Assembly (NCBI GenBank): GCA_030615435.1
Contig: JAUWZH010000046.1
Coordinates: forward strand, 1 to 12,539
DNA length: 12,539 nt
Direction of reading: 5' to 3'
Source: Candidatus Brocadiaceae bacterium
Lineage (GTDB): Bacteria > Planctomycetota > Brocadiia > SM23-32
The notes below the pieces were generated by a model. It did not search any database and was not told where the DNA came from. It saw nothing but the letters and a program-made list of their open reading frames with translations. Shown here in pieces: positions 1-7,483 of this stretch (position 1 is its first letter; each line of letters starts with the position of its first letter). A program made the translations under genes and the position numbers.

Positions 1-260
1 GCAACGTCAGATTCCCGCGCAATCCTTCGCTCGGTGGCCACAAGGCCACCCTTCTCTCGGATGAAGCAAGCCTTCGAAGCCTCCCGATGCTTGGAATCTT
101 CGGTTCTGCGCCGTGCTTGAGGGTGTTTCTTTCAGCTCGCCTCGTCGTGCCGGTACGTAAGGTTTTCACAGTAGGTGGCCGCACAACGGACCCTTATACC
201 ACCACTTCCGCCGCGATTCAAGACGCGCGCGAGCGTCGCCCTGCTCAGGTCGTGTGCCGC
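1..260. other. Downstream flank of the cluster, no gene recognised
   Basis: This is the stretch beyond the stop codon of the last glycosyltransferase. The frames that are open across it give low-complexity arginine-rich or serine-rich peptides and match no family I know. It contains one perfect inverted repeat (33-50) and the 8-base palindrome CTTCGAAG near 72. I see no U-tract that would make a standard intrinsic terminator for the minus-strand operon. It may be intergenic, or it may contain the edge of a gene that lies outside the window. Confidence 0.5.
33..50. repeat. Perfect inverted repeat (7-bp stem, 4-base loop)
   Basis: GGTGGCC, loop ACAA, then GGCCACC. The stem is perfect and GC-rich, so the transcript of either strand could fold here. 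It lies about 210 bases past the stop of the last minus-strand gene, so it could mark the transcript end. No run of T follows on the minus strand, and only a weak pyrimidine stretch follows on the plus strand. A dispersed palindromic repeat element is the other possibility. Confidence 0.5.
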
Positions 261-1400
261 TCAGGCGGTCGGCAGGGAATCGAGCACGCTTTCCCATCGG
301 GCCAGGAAGCGCCGCTCGCTGAAGCGATTGAGGACCTCCGGTGCCCGAGAGGCGAGGCGCCGGCGCAGCCTCAAGTCCTGCATGAGGCGGCGCAGGGCTT
401 CGGCGAGCGCCTTCACATCCCCCGGCGGAACCAGAAGCCCATCCAACCCGTCGCGAATGATCTCGCGGGGGCCGTAGTCGCAGTCGAAAGCCACGGCCGC
501 AAGGCCGCACGCCATCGCTTCGGCGAGGGCGATGCCGAAACCCTCCCAACGAGAGCTGAAGGCGAATATCTTCCCCGCGCGAAGCAGGGGTATCGGGTTG
601 GCGAAGCGGCCGAGCAGGGAGGCGTCTTGCTCAAGGCCCAGGCGCTGAATGAGCCGCTCCAGTTCGTCTCTCTGTGAGCCCTCGCCGATGATGCCCAGCC
701 TCCAGCCGACCCGGGCAGAGGGAGGCAGGTGCGCGAAGGCCTCCAGCAGCAGGTCAAAGCCCTTCTGAGGGTCGAGTCGTCCCATGCCCAGAATCCACCT
801 CTGGCGGGCCATGCGCTGCGGGAGGCCGCCCACCGAGGGACCCGCCCGCCGCTTGCCGAACAGCACGGGGTTCTGGATCGGGAATACCTTGTGCTTTGGC
901 AGCCACCTGCCAAACCAGGAGCCCAGACCAGAACTGCACGTGACCAGGGCGTCAGCAAGGGGGTAGGTGAGCCTGCGTGCCAGCCGCCACGGTTTGCCCA
1001 GGTCCTGGCGGCGTGGATAATTGTGCTCGGAGATCACGGTCCGGCAGGGCAGGTGCGAGAACACCCGCGAGGCCAGAATGGCGAGCACGTTGTTCTCCGT
1101 GATGAACGAGACGAGCACGTCCGGCTCCAGCTCCCTCAGCGCACGAGCCAACGCTCGAATCCGGCGCGCGTTGCCGGCGAGCGCCTCAGCCCGGGATCGG
1201 CTCTCACCCATGACCCCCAGTGGCACCAGCCTCACCCCACCGGCGAGCGGGTAGAACGGTTCGCGCGGTCCGGAAAGCGTTAGGACGGACACTTCGTAAC
1301 CGTCCGCCTGGAGACCGCCGGCCAGCAGGGCCGCCACGCGCTCGGCCCCGCCGCAGCCCATGGTGGAGATCAACAGGCTGATCCGCCGGTGCGTTGCCAT
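261..1400 (-). CDS. Glycosyltransferase family 4 (GT-B fold)
   Basis: This 379-residue protein should transfer a sugar from a nucleotide donor to a growing lipid-linked glycan on the cytoplasmic side of the membrane. The N-terminal acceptor domain opens with a beta strand and the glycine motif GCGGAERV (residues 15-22). The C-terminal donor domain has GMGRLDPQKG (205-214) and the GT4 E-x7-E signature, with E286 and E294 in WEGFGIALAEAMACG. The general layout, including SFITENN near residue 98, resembles the PglH/PglJ-type GalNAc transferases, but donor and acceptor cannot be read from the sequence. Length is normal for GT4. The ATG directly follows the TGA of the upstream gene (TGAATG), and a perfect AGGAGG sits 4 bases ahead of it, so translation is probably coupled and efficient. 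It is the last gene of the run. Confidence 0.93.
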   Translation of the reverse strand: MATHRRISLLISTMGCGGAERVAALLAGGLQADGYEVSVLTLSGPREPFYPLAGGVRLVPLGVMGESRSRAEALAGNARRIRALARALRELEPDVLVSFITENNVLAILASRVFSHLPCRTVISEHNYPRRQDLGKPWRLARRLTYPLADALVTCSSGLGSWFGRWLPKHKVFPIQNPVLFGKRRAGPSVGGLPQRMARQRWILGMGRLDPQKGFDLLLEAFAHLPPSARVGWRLGIIGEGSQRDELERLIQRLGLEQDASLLGRFANPIPLLRAGKIFAFSSRWEGFGIALAEAMACGLAAVAFDCDYGPREIIRDGLDGLLVPPGDVKALAEALRRLMQDLRLRRRLASRAPEVLNRFSERRFLARWESVLDSLPTA

Positions 1401-3443
1401 TCAGCCTCCTGTCTCGCCAGGCGAGGCGAACATCCCTGCCAGGCGCATCCTGAGCGCGAACAGGCGGTTGGCGCGGGCCGTTCCGAGTACTGCGTAGAGC
1501 GACCTGGTCACCAGCAGCTTGAGCCGGGTGCCGGAGGGCGGGCAAACGGCGAGGCCAGCTCTCAGAAGCTCCATGCCGAGTTCTGTGTCCTCTGCAATGA
1601 AGGCCGGCCGGGCGAGCCCATAGTACATGCGCGCCAGGAAGCGTTTCCGCCGCCGGTTCAGCAGGCCGCTCCTTTGCAGCAACATCTGCACCTTTCCCCA
1701 CGTGGCGCGCATGTTCTCCAGCGCCTCGGGGTCCGCGAAGGTGTCTTCTATGCGTCCCCCGCAGTGGATGCGCGCCCGCACGTGCACTCGGGGCAGGTAC
1801 CGGTATGGCACGTCCAGGGCCAGCAGCCGGAGGTTGTAGAGTCGGTCCTGGAGCCGCCTCTGCGAGATGTCCCAGGGCCCAATCCGCCGGCACAATGCCC
1901 TGCGGTAGAGGCCGTTTGCGGTCCAGAGGGGAAGGTTCTGGCCCATGTCCTTCCCTGCCATCAGGTCCAGCAGGTCATCGCGGTCCGGGCTGAATCGGGG
2001 GCTCCACCGATGCCGGGGAGGCTGACCGGTTTCCGAGAACTCTTCCCACCTCGAGAAGACGTACTGCACCTGCGGCTCCTCGCGCATGGCCCGGACCTGC
2101 GCGGAGAGCTTTCCCGGGTGAAGCAGGTCGTAGGAGTCGAGGAACTGAATGAATTCCCCGTGGGACTCCACGAGTCCGCGATTCCGTGCGGCTGGAGCGC
2201 CGCTGTTCTCCTGGCGCAGGTAGCGCACCCGCAGCCTGGCCTCGCCCGCGAAGCGGTCTTTCCAGCCCTGCACGACCTGTCGGGTGTTGTCCGTCGAGCC
2301 GTCGTCCACCACCAGCACTTCGATGGGGCGGTAGGTCTCGCCTTGCACCGAGTCCAGCGTCTCTGCGATCAGAGGGGCGCGGTTGTAGGTGGGGATGATG
2401 ACCGAGACGAGGCCGGCCTCGCAGGCGGCAGGCATTTCCATCTCCGAGGCGGCCCGGTCCTCAGCCGGGGCTTCTTCCCGCCTCGGCGGGATGGTTCGGC
2501 GCCCGCCGCCCAGGACCATGCGGACGTTCTCAACGGCGACGCTCATGCCGCCGAGGGCCGGGAGGACGCGCTCGACGAAGTAGTTCTGGTAGAAGGGATA
2601 TTCACGGCCGTCCCGCCACAGTCCTCGAACCGATTCGGCGATGAACAGTGCGGCGTTGGCGCCGAGGTATCTCAGAAGCGTCGGCAGCCTGTGTTGCATT
2701 CCTTCGGAGGCCTGAAGGCGAGCGTGCGCTTTGCCCTGGGCCCAGCGCGAACGGATGAACCGGCGCAGGTTCATCTTGGCCGGGGGCACGAGGTGATGGA
2801 CGACCAATCGGGGGAAGTATCGGATGCTCAACCCTTCGACCTCGCGCAAAGCCCGCATCTGGAACTCCGTCTCCTCGGCATAGGCCATCCGGTCTCCCGC
2901 CATGCCGTACCGCGGGTCGAACCCTCCGAGCCGCTCCAGGAGCACCTTGCGAATGACCACGTTGGAGCCGGTGAGCAGCAGAGGCCGGCGGAGTTCCAAC
3001 GGGGAGTCGCCCATGTTGCTGGAGCCGTATTCGTCGCGGAACCAGGAGGGTTTCTCAGACAAGTAGAACGGCAGATAGGGGCCGCCGAATATCTCCGGCG
3101 CGCTGTGTCGGATGACGTCGAGGATGCGCTCTACCCAGTCCGGGGCTGCCTTGGCGTCGTCGTCGAGGTAGGCCACGTACTGCCCCCGTGCCGCCCCATA
3201 TCCCGCGTTGCGGGCATGGCTGAGGCCGGTCTTGTGCTCGATCAGGCAGCGGGGTTTCAGGCCACCGGGCTGCGATTGGCAGACCAGGCGGGTGGAGGCC
3301 GACGGCCCGTTGTCAACAACGATGGTCTCGAACTCATCTCGCCTCGCCGTCTGCCGCCCCAGGCTTTCCAGTGCCATGCTGAGCAGGTGCGGCCGGTTGC
3401 GGGTGCAGATTACGACGGACAGCAGCGGCACGTGTTGCGTCAT
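1401..3443 (-). CDS. Tandem two-domain family 2 glycosyltransferase (GT2-GT2)
   Basis: This 680-residue protein contains two GT-A family 2 domains and probably adds two sugars, or one with a non-catalytic partner domain. Domain 1 (about residues 7-240) begins SVVICTRNRP, has VVDNG near 42-46, the metal-binding triad DDD at 94-96 (AYLDDDAK) and the acidic AEETEF at 189-194. A hydrophilic linker rich in R, E and A (about 313-343) follows. Domain 2 (about 346-555) begins VSVIIPTYNR and has VVDDGSTDNT at 378-387. Its DXD position reads FLDSYDLL (D436, S437, Y438, D439), where a D-x-D-D would be usual. The C-terminal 120 residues are helical and basic. ATG at 3443 has AGAGGG 6 bases upstream (3450-3455), and the gap to the previous gene is 16 bases. 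I cannot assign sugar specificity. Confidence 0.93.
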   Translation of the reverse strand: MTQHVPLLSVVICTRNRPHLLSMALESLGRQTARRDEFETIVVDNGPSASTRLVCQSQPGGLKPRCLIEHKTGLSHARNAGYGAARGQYVAYLDDDAKAAPDWVERILDVIRHSAPEIFGGPYLPFYLSEKPSWFRDEYGSSNMGDSPLELRRPLLLTGSNVVIRKVLLERLGGFDPRYGMAGDRMAYAEETEFQMRALREVEGLSIRYFPRLVVHHLVPPAKMNLRRFIRSRWAQGKAHARLQASEGMQHRLPTLLRYLGANAALFIAESVRGLWRDGREYPFYQNYFVERVLPALGGMSVAVENVRMVLGGGRRTIPPRREEAPAEDRAASEMEMPAACEAGLVSVIIPTYNRAPLIAETLDSVQGETYRPIEVLVVDDGSTDNTRQVVQGWKDRFAGEARLRVRYLRQENSGAPAARNRGLVESHGEFIQFLDSYDLLHPGKLSAQVRAMREEPQVQYVFSRWEEFSETGQPPRHRWSPRFSPDRDDLLDLMAGKDMGQNLPLWTANGLYRRALCRRIGPWDISQRRLQDRLYNLRLLALDVPYRYLPRVHVRARIHCGGRIEDTFADPEALENMRATWGKVQMLLQRSGLLNRRRKRFLARMYYGLARPAFIAEDTELGMELLRAGLAVCPPSGTRLKLLVTRSLYAVLGTARANRLFALRMRLAGMFASPGETGG
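1405..1410 (-). promoter_or_regulatory. Ribosome binding site AGGAGG for the last GT4 gene
   Basis: This consensus Shine-Dalgarno sequence ends 4 bases before the ATG at 1400 and lies inside the final codons of the upstream tandem GT2 gene. It fixes the start choice for the 379-residue glycosyltransferase. Confidence 0.8.
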
Positions 3444-3459
3444 TGTCGGCCCTCTGGGT

Positions 3460-5934
3460 TCAGAAGTAGCCCAGGTGCTTGAGCGCTTCTCGCACCTCGG
3501 GGCTGTCTTGCACCTGGTCTTTCGGGGCGGCGGCCAGAATCTCCTCCGCCGTGATGCCGTCCACAGCGGCGAGGAAACGCTCTCGCAACTCGCGAGCCCT
3601 CGGCTCCTCCGCTTCCAGCACCGATCGCATTTCGGCCGGGTCTGAGGCGAGGTCGTGGAGGGCGAGGGGCTGATCCTGGTGGTCGAGGTTGATCTTGTCG
3701 CGCGCGGTGCGGCCGGCTCGCAGCAGAAGGCGGCGAGAGGGTTTCAGCGCACGGTCGGCCGGTGTGATCCTCGCATGGTAATCCTCCCCGTAGCCGGTCT
3801 CGGCGACCACCATGCGCTGCGCCTCGCGCGGCGGCTCAAAGAAGCTCACGCCGTCGCAGGGGGGACACTCCAGGCCGACCCGTTGCAGCACGGCCGCGAA
3901 CACGTCGGCCAACGAGGCCAGCCTGTCGTCCCGCCCCGCATGAACACCTGCACCGAGCGCTATCATCGGGACGTGGAGGAGCTCGTCATAGAGGGTGCTC
4001 GTATGGTCGAAGCCTCCGTGCTCGCCGAACTCCTCCCCGTGGTCGGAGGTGATGAGCACCAGCGTGTCATCGAGCAGGCCGAGGCCCTCCAGGCGGGTGA
4101 GGAACGCTCCGAGCGCCTCGTCGAGGCCGAGGATCTCGCCGTCGTAGGCGGCCACGATGCGCCTGAGGTCGTCGGCGCTCTGCGGAATCTTCCCGCCCGG
4201 CATGCCGAGTTTGGAGACCTCGAAGTGCCCCCTGTAGTCCGGGAAGAACCTGTCGTGCCGCCGCGCAGGTTCGTACGGGCGGTGGCAGTCGAGGCCGTGC
4301 AGCAGCAGGAAGAACGGGCTCCTGCCGAGCATCCTGATGTAGCGAAGGGCGAGAGGGACGATGCGCTCGAAGCGAAGCGCCGGGCTGTGGAAGATGTGGA
4401 ATTGGGCGGCGACGTCCTTCGGGAGTTTCGACACGTACCCACCGCCGTGCAGTGCCATGCAGAAGTAGCCCGCCCGCCCCAGTATGGCCGGCAGGGTCGG
4501 CACCTCCCCTTGCAGGGCGGGAGGGTTGGGGTACTGGACGGCCTTGTGGCGGCACGGCCACAGGCCGCTCAGGAGGCTCGCCAACGCCGGCATCGTCCAT
4601 GTGCTTGTGCTGAAACACCGCTCCAGGACGAGTCCGCGCTCGCTCCACCGGTCCAGGGCAGGTGAGGTCGCCCGCTCGTAACCGTAACAGCCGAGGTGAT
4701 CGGCGCGCAGCGCGTCGGCCACGACGAGCACAACGTTCGGCCTCGCGGCGGGGCCGGGCCGGCTCGCGCGTCTGTGCCGGCGTATCGTGCGGCGGCGGCG
4801 CCACTCGGCTCGCATGCGTCCCAGGCGCCTGCGGACGGCACCGGCAGCGTCCTTGACTCCATGAGGCATCGGGCGTCCTTTCGGGGCAGCGGCAGCGACG
4901 AGGCGCCGTGAGGCGGCCCTCTGGAGCACTCGGACGGGACCACGCAGGAGGCCGCTTGCGGCGATTTCCCAGGCGGCCCACCCGCGCAGCAGTGCTTCGG
5001 CCGGCCTGCCGCTGAACAGAAGCTCGCCCCCCCGCTTTGCATGCTCTTTGAAGACGGGTTCTATCTGCCGGGAGACGAACTCCGCGCAGCCGTATTTCTC
5101 ACCGAAGCGCCGCGCTAGACGCAGGCTCAAAGCCATTGCCTGCCGGCATTCCGCCCCCTGCGGCAGTTTGCCCGCGAACACTGTTTCCACATCGGCCTGT
5201 TGGCGGCGCGTGACAGGGCCACCCCCGAGCAGCAGCCCCATTTCGCGGCTGCTGATCTGTGTCCTGTAGGCTTCCTGCTTGGCCTTCCTTTGCACGGAGA
5301 TTGATTCGGGCCGCCTCCGGACGGAGACCAGGGGCTCAGGGAGATTGCGCAGCTTTCCGATTCGGGAAAGCCGACACTCGATGTCGTAGTCAAGGGTGCA
5401 GGTGATGAACGACTCGTCATAGCCTCCGACGGCCTTCATTGCAGACGCGCGCATTACCAGCCCAGGATGGGGCAGCGGCGTCCCAAAGAGCATCTTCCAA
5501 CGGATGCTGAGGTCGTCAACGGAGGGCCGAGCAAGCCGGTCGGGCTGGCCGGCCATATGGAAGGTGTGCCAGCAGCTCACTGCCACATAATCCGGATTCT
5601 CGCGCAGGAAGACGACTTGCTTTTCCAGCCGCTCAGGAGCAGACACGTCGTCGTGATCGTGGACGGCGATGAATTCCCCGCGCGCCAGCTCCACGCCACG
5701 GTTGCGCGTTCGGGTCACACCCATGTTGCGGTGGTTGGTGAACACCCAGATGCGAGGATCGTTCAATGAGGCAAGGATCGCCGGTGTCGAGTCCGTGGAC
5801 CCGTCGTCAATGATAAGCAGCTCAAAATCGGCGACCGTTTGCTCAAGCACGCTTTCAACCGCTTCCGACAGCAAGTCTTCGCCGTTGTACACTGCAAGCA
5901 GAACTGTCACTAACGGCGGAGCGGAAGCTCCCAT
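3460..5934 (-). CDS. Fused GT2 glycosyltransferase and sulfatase-type (alkaline phosphatase superfamily) protein
   Basis: One uninterrupted frame encodes 824 residues. Residues 9 to about 225 form a GT2 domain: VTVLLAVYNG, IIDDGSTDST (D43, D44), DHDD at 93-96, and LDYDIECRL near 181-189. A helical region follows to about 355. A very basic linker (about 366-391, many arginines) joins it to a sulfatase-family domain: NVVLVVADALRADHLGCYGY at 400-419 with metal-ligand candidate D407, STWTMPALASLLSG near 444-457, SDHGEEFGEHGG at 630-641 with D631 and H632, and H644. The chain ends HLGYF, a common ending in this superfamily. The position equivalent to the formylglycine cysteine is T447, so a true FGly sulfatase is unlikely; phosphatase or phospho-group transfer fits better. 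The frame is open further upstream to 6267, but similarity starts here. Internal M356 (ATG at 4869) has its own AAAGGA site, so the second half may also be made separately. Confidence 0.88.
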   Translation of the reverse strand: MGASAPPLVTVLLAVYNGEDLLSEAVESVLEQTVADFELLIIDDGSTDSTPAILASLNDPRIWVFTNHRNMGVTRTRNRGVELARGEFIAVHDHDDVSAPERLEKQVVFLRENPDYVAVSCWHTFHMAGQPDRLARPSVDDLSIRWKMLFGTPLPHPGLVMRASAMKAVGGYDESFITCTLDYDIECRLSRIGKLRNLPEPLVSVRRRPESISVQRKAKQEAYRTQISSREMGLLLGGGPVTRRQQADVETVFAGKLPQGAECRQAMALSLRLARRFGEKYGCAEFVSRQIEPVFKEHAKRGGELLFSGRPAEALLRGWAAWEIAASGLLRGPVRVLQRAASRRLVAAAAPKGRPMPHGVKDAAGAVRRRLGRMRAEWRRRRTIRRHRRASRPGPAARPNVVLVVADALRADHLGCYGYERATSPALDRWSERGLVLERCFSTSTWTMPALASLLSGLWPCRHKAVQYPNPPALQGEVPTLPAILGRAGYFCMALHGGGYVSKLPKDVAAQFHIFHSPALRFERIVPLALRYIRMLGRSPFFLLLHGLDCHRPYEPARRHDRFFPDYRGHFEVSKLGMPGGKIPQSADDLRRIVAAYDGEILGLDEALGAFLTRLEGLGLLDDTLVLITSDHGEEFGEHGGFDHTSTLYDELLHVPMIALGAGVHAGRDDRLASLADVFAAVLQRVGLECPPCDGVSFFEPPREAQRMVVAETGYGEDYHARITPADRALKPSRRLLLRAGRTARDKINLDHQDQPLALHDLASDPAEMRSVLEAEEPRARELRERFLAAVDGITAEEILAAAPKDQVQDSPEVREALKHLGYF
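4876..4881 (-). promoter_or_regulatory. Possible internal ribosome binding site before the sulfatase-like half
   Basis: AAAGGA lies 6 bases before an in-frame ATG (4867-4869) that encodes Met356 of the fusion. The position is just after the usual end of a GT2 protein and ahead of the arginine-rich linker and sulfatase-like domain. It could be the relic of a once separate gene start, or a working internal start that yields a 469-residue second product. Confidence 0.45.
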
Positions 5935-6100
5935 GGGGATAACCCCCCCTTGTTGGCGTGGACATGAGGCCGACCCCCCCCAGCCGCCGCGGCAGCCGCC
6001 AGTGCCTGCCGCGCGAAGGCTGCTGCCCCGCGGGCCGGCCGGCGCGACAGGTCCTCGGGCGCCCTCCTGCTGGGCCCTCTTGATCCTCGTTGCTCCTCGC
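5935..6100 (-). other. 166-base GC-rich spacer with G tracts and a hairpin at the start codon
   Basis: This gap lies between the GT4 stop and the GT2-sulfatase start and is the longest gap in the lower half of the operon. On the transcript it has a run of eight G (5981-5974) and a run of seven G (5949-5943). The second run provides the purine-rich ribosome binding site. It can also pair in GGGG-TTAT-CCCC, whose last C directly precedes the ATG at 5934. The fusion frame is open right across the spacer, but the encoded residues are low-complexity and lack similarity, so I do not treat it as coding. Confidence 0.5.
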
Positions 6101-7207
6101 TCACGGGGCCAGTTCCTCCAGGAGCGCAAGTTCCATGCTCGCCACCCGCTCCAAGGCGAAGTTACGAACGGCGAACTCCCGCGCGTTCGGGCCCATGCGG
6201 GCGCGCAGCTCCGCGTCGTCGAGCACCTCGCGGATGGCCGCGCGGATCTCCCCCGCCGTGGTGCCACAGAGGTAGCCGGTGTGGCGGTGACGGATAAGCT
6301 CCCGGATCCCGGGCACGTCCGTGCCGATCACCGGCAATCCGCAGGCCATGGCCTCGATGAGGACCTTGGGGTGCCCCTCGTAGAGGGAAGGGAGCACGAA
6401 AACCTCCGAGCTGTTCAGGATGCGGGGAAGCTCCAGGTGAGGGACGTTCCCGAGGAAGCAAACCGGGAGGTTCTGTGATCTCGCCTTTTCGCGAATCTGC
6501 CCCTCGAGACCACCGCTGCCGACCACAAGCAGTTCCACGTCCAGGCCGCGGACGGCTTCCACTAGGGCGAATAGGTTCTTCTCTTTGCTCAGGCGGCCCA
6601 CAAAGCAAAGCCGCCTCGGACGGCGGCGGCCGGCTGATGCGGGGCTGAAAACGTCCGTCAGGACATAGTTCGGAATCACTCTCAGACGTTGAGGGGGCAC
6701 GAGGCAGCGTTCGAGTAAGGATTCGCGCATCGCAGGCGTCGTTACCACAACCCGCTCTGCCGCCGGGAAGACGGCGCGCTCCAGCTCGCGTGCGTGACGG
6801 AGCTGAGGGGAGTGCGAACCGTAGCGCCGCTCCATGTTCTCAGCGTAAGGGAAGCCGCAGCGTGCAATGAGTTTCCCGCCATACGTCCTGGCGGCCTGCA
6901 AAGCGACACGCCCACCTTGGAGCTGATGGGTCTTGAACAGCGCCGGCCCCCTGCGGCCGAGTGGAAGAACTCGCGGGAGCATGGCGGCATAATAGTGCTG
7001 AGGCAGGCGCCACCTGTTGCACACGACCCGGATGTCGCCCAAGGCCTCACGGTAGCCGAGGTCCCGTGCGTCCCCGTACGTCACGAAGGTGATGCCTCCC
7101 AGATGCGGCTGGAGCGCGCGGTAGAGTGCCAGCTCCCGCTCCAGCAGTTCCTTCTCGGCCCAGTGCCTCACGGAGACACCCTCGGTGAAGAACAGAAACA
7201 GTTGCAT
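6101..7207 (-). CDS. Glycosyltransferase family 4 (GT-B fold)
   Basis: This 368-residue retaining glycosyltransferase presumably adds a sugar to the cluster's glycan from a nucleotide-sugar donor at the inner membrane. The N-terminal domain starts with the hydrophobic strand MQLFLFFTEGVSV, and VTYGDARD occurs at 42-49. The donor domain contains CFVGRLSKEKN (201-211) and VLPSLYEGHPKVLIEAMACG (271-290) with the E-x7-E pair E277 and E285, followed by PVIGTDVPGIRELI. Length is typical. I chose the ATG at 7207 because related GT4 proteins start at this strand and AAAGG lies 10 bases upstream. An in-frame ATG at 7231 would add only MNSKGLSR, and its nearest purine stretch is just 1 base away. The gene follows directly on a decayed region, so the original upstream gene has been lost. 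Confidence 0.92.
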   Translation of the reverse strand: MQLFLFFTEGVSVRHWAEKELLERELALYRALQPHLGGITFVTYGDARDLGYREALGDIRVVCNRWRLPQHYYAAMLPRVLPLGRRGPALFKTHQLQGGRVALQAARTYGGKLIARCGFPYAENMERRYGSHSPQLRHARELERAVFPAAERVVVTTPAMRESLLERCLVPPQRLRVIPNYVLTDVFSPASAGRRRPRRLCFVGRLSKEKNLFALVEAVRGLDVELLVVGSGGLEGQIREKARSQNLPVCFLGNVPHLELPRILNSSEVFVLPSLYEGHPKVLIEAMACGLPVIGTDVPGIRELIRHRHTGYLCGTTAGEIRAAIREVLDDAELRARMGPNAREFAVRNFALERVASMELALLEELAP

Positions 7208-7291
7208 TCTGCTGAGGCCTTTGGAGTTCATGCCTTCTCTTGAAGGTCCTCTGAGGCGTTGCGGCGCGCTTCCTGTGCACGCGCCTCAATC

Positions 7292-7483
7292 TCACGCATA
7301 CCCGAGCCATTCCATTTGCCTGCGTATGGACTCAGCTTCTTGCGGAGTGTAGTGCTCTACCTCTTCCTGCATGCGCGGGCGGCGTTCTATGCCGAGGGTG
7401 CCCATGACAATGCTGTAGACCTCCGTTATGTCGAAGACTTCGGTGGTGCCGGCCTTTCTCTTGTAATGGCGCAGCCTCCCTTT
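7292..7483 (-). pseudogene. C-terminal remnant of an alkaline phosphatase superfamily (phosphodiesterase/sulfatase) gene
   Basis: An open stretch of about 63 codons ending in TGA at 7294-7292 reads TEVFDITEVYSIVMGTLGI, then EVEHYTPQEAESIRRQMEWL and finally GYA. The first part matches the late strand-helix segment of the superfamily (the usual form is like VYDIAPTVLYLLGLP). The acidic helix with a final LGY is the usual tail of these proteins. No start codon or catalytic residues are present. On its upstream side the reading runs into the antisense of the IS5 transposase remnant near 7485. I infer that it is the tail of a gene broken by insertion or deletion. The matching head may be the stub at 8851. 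The family call comes from recall of the pattern, not from a search. Confidence 0.55.

Noticed and set aside
1389..3482. 697-residue plus-strand open frame
   Set aside because: It lies exactly antisense to the tandem GT2 gene, whose minus-strand protein has clear motifs and a good ribosome binding site. The plus-strand peptide is rich in histidine, proline, arginine and valine without any recognisable domain, as expected for a shadow frame in GC-rich DNA.
5935..6267. N-terminal extension of the GT2-sulfatase frame up to 6267
   Set aside because: The extra 111 residues are arginine- and glycine-rich, overlap the end of the GT4 gene in another frame and show no similarity. The GT2 fold begins directly after the ATG at 5934.
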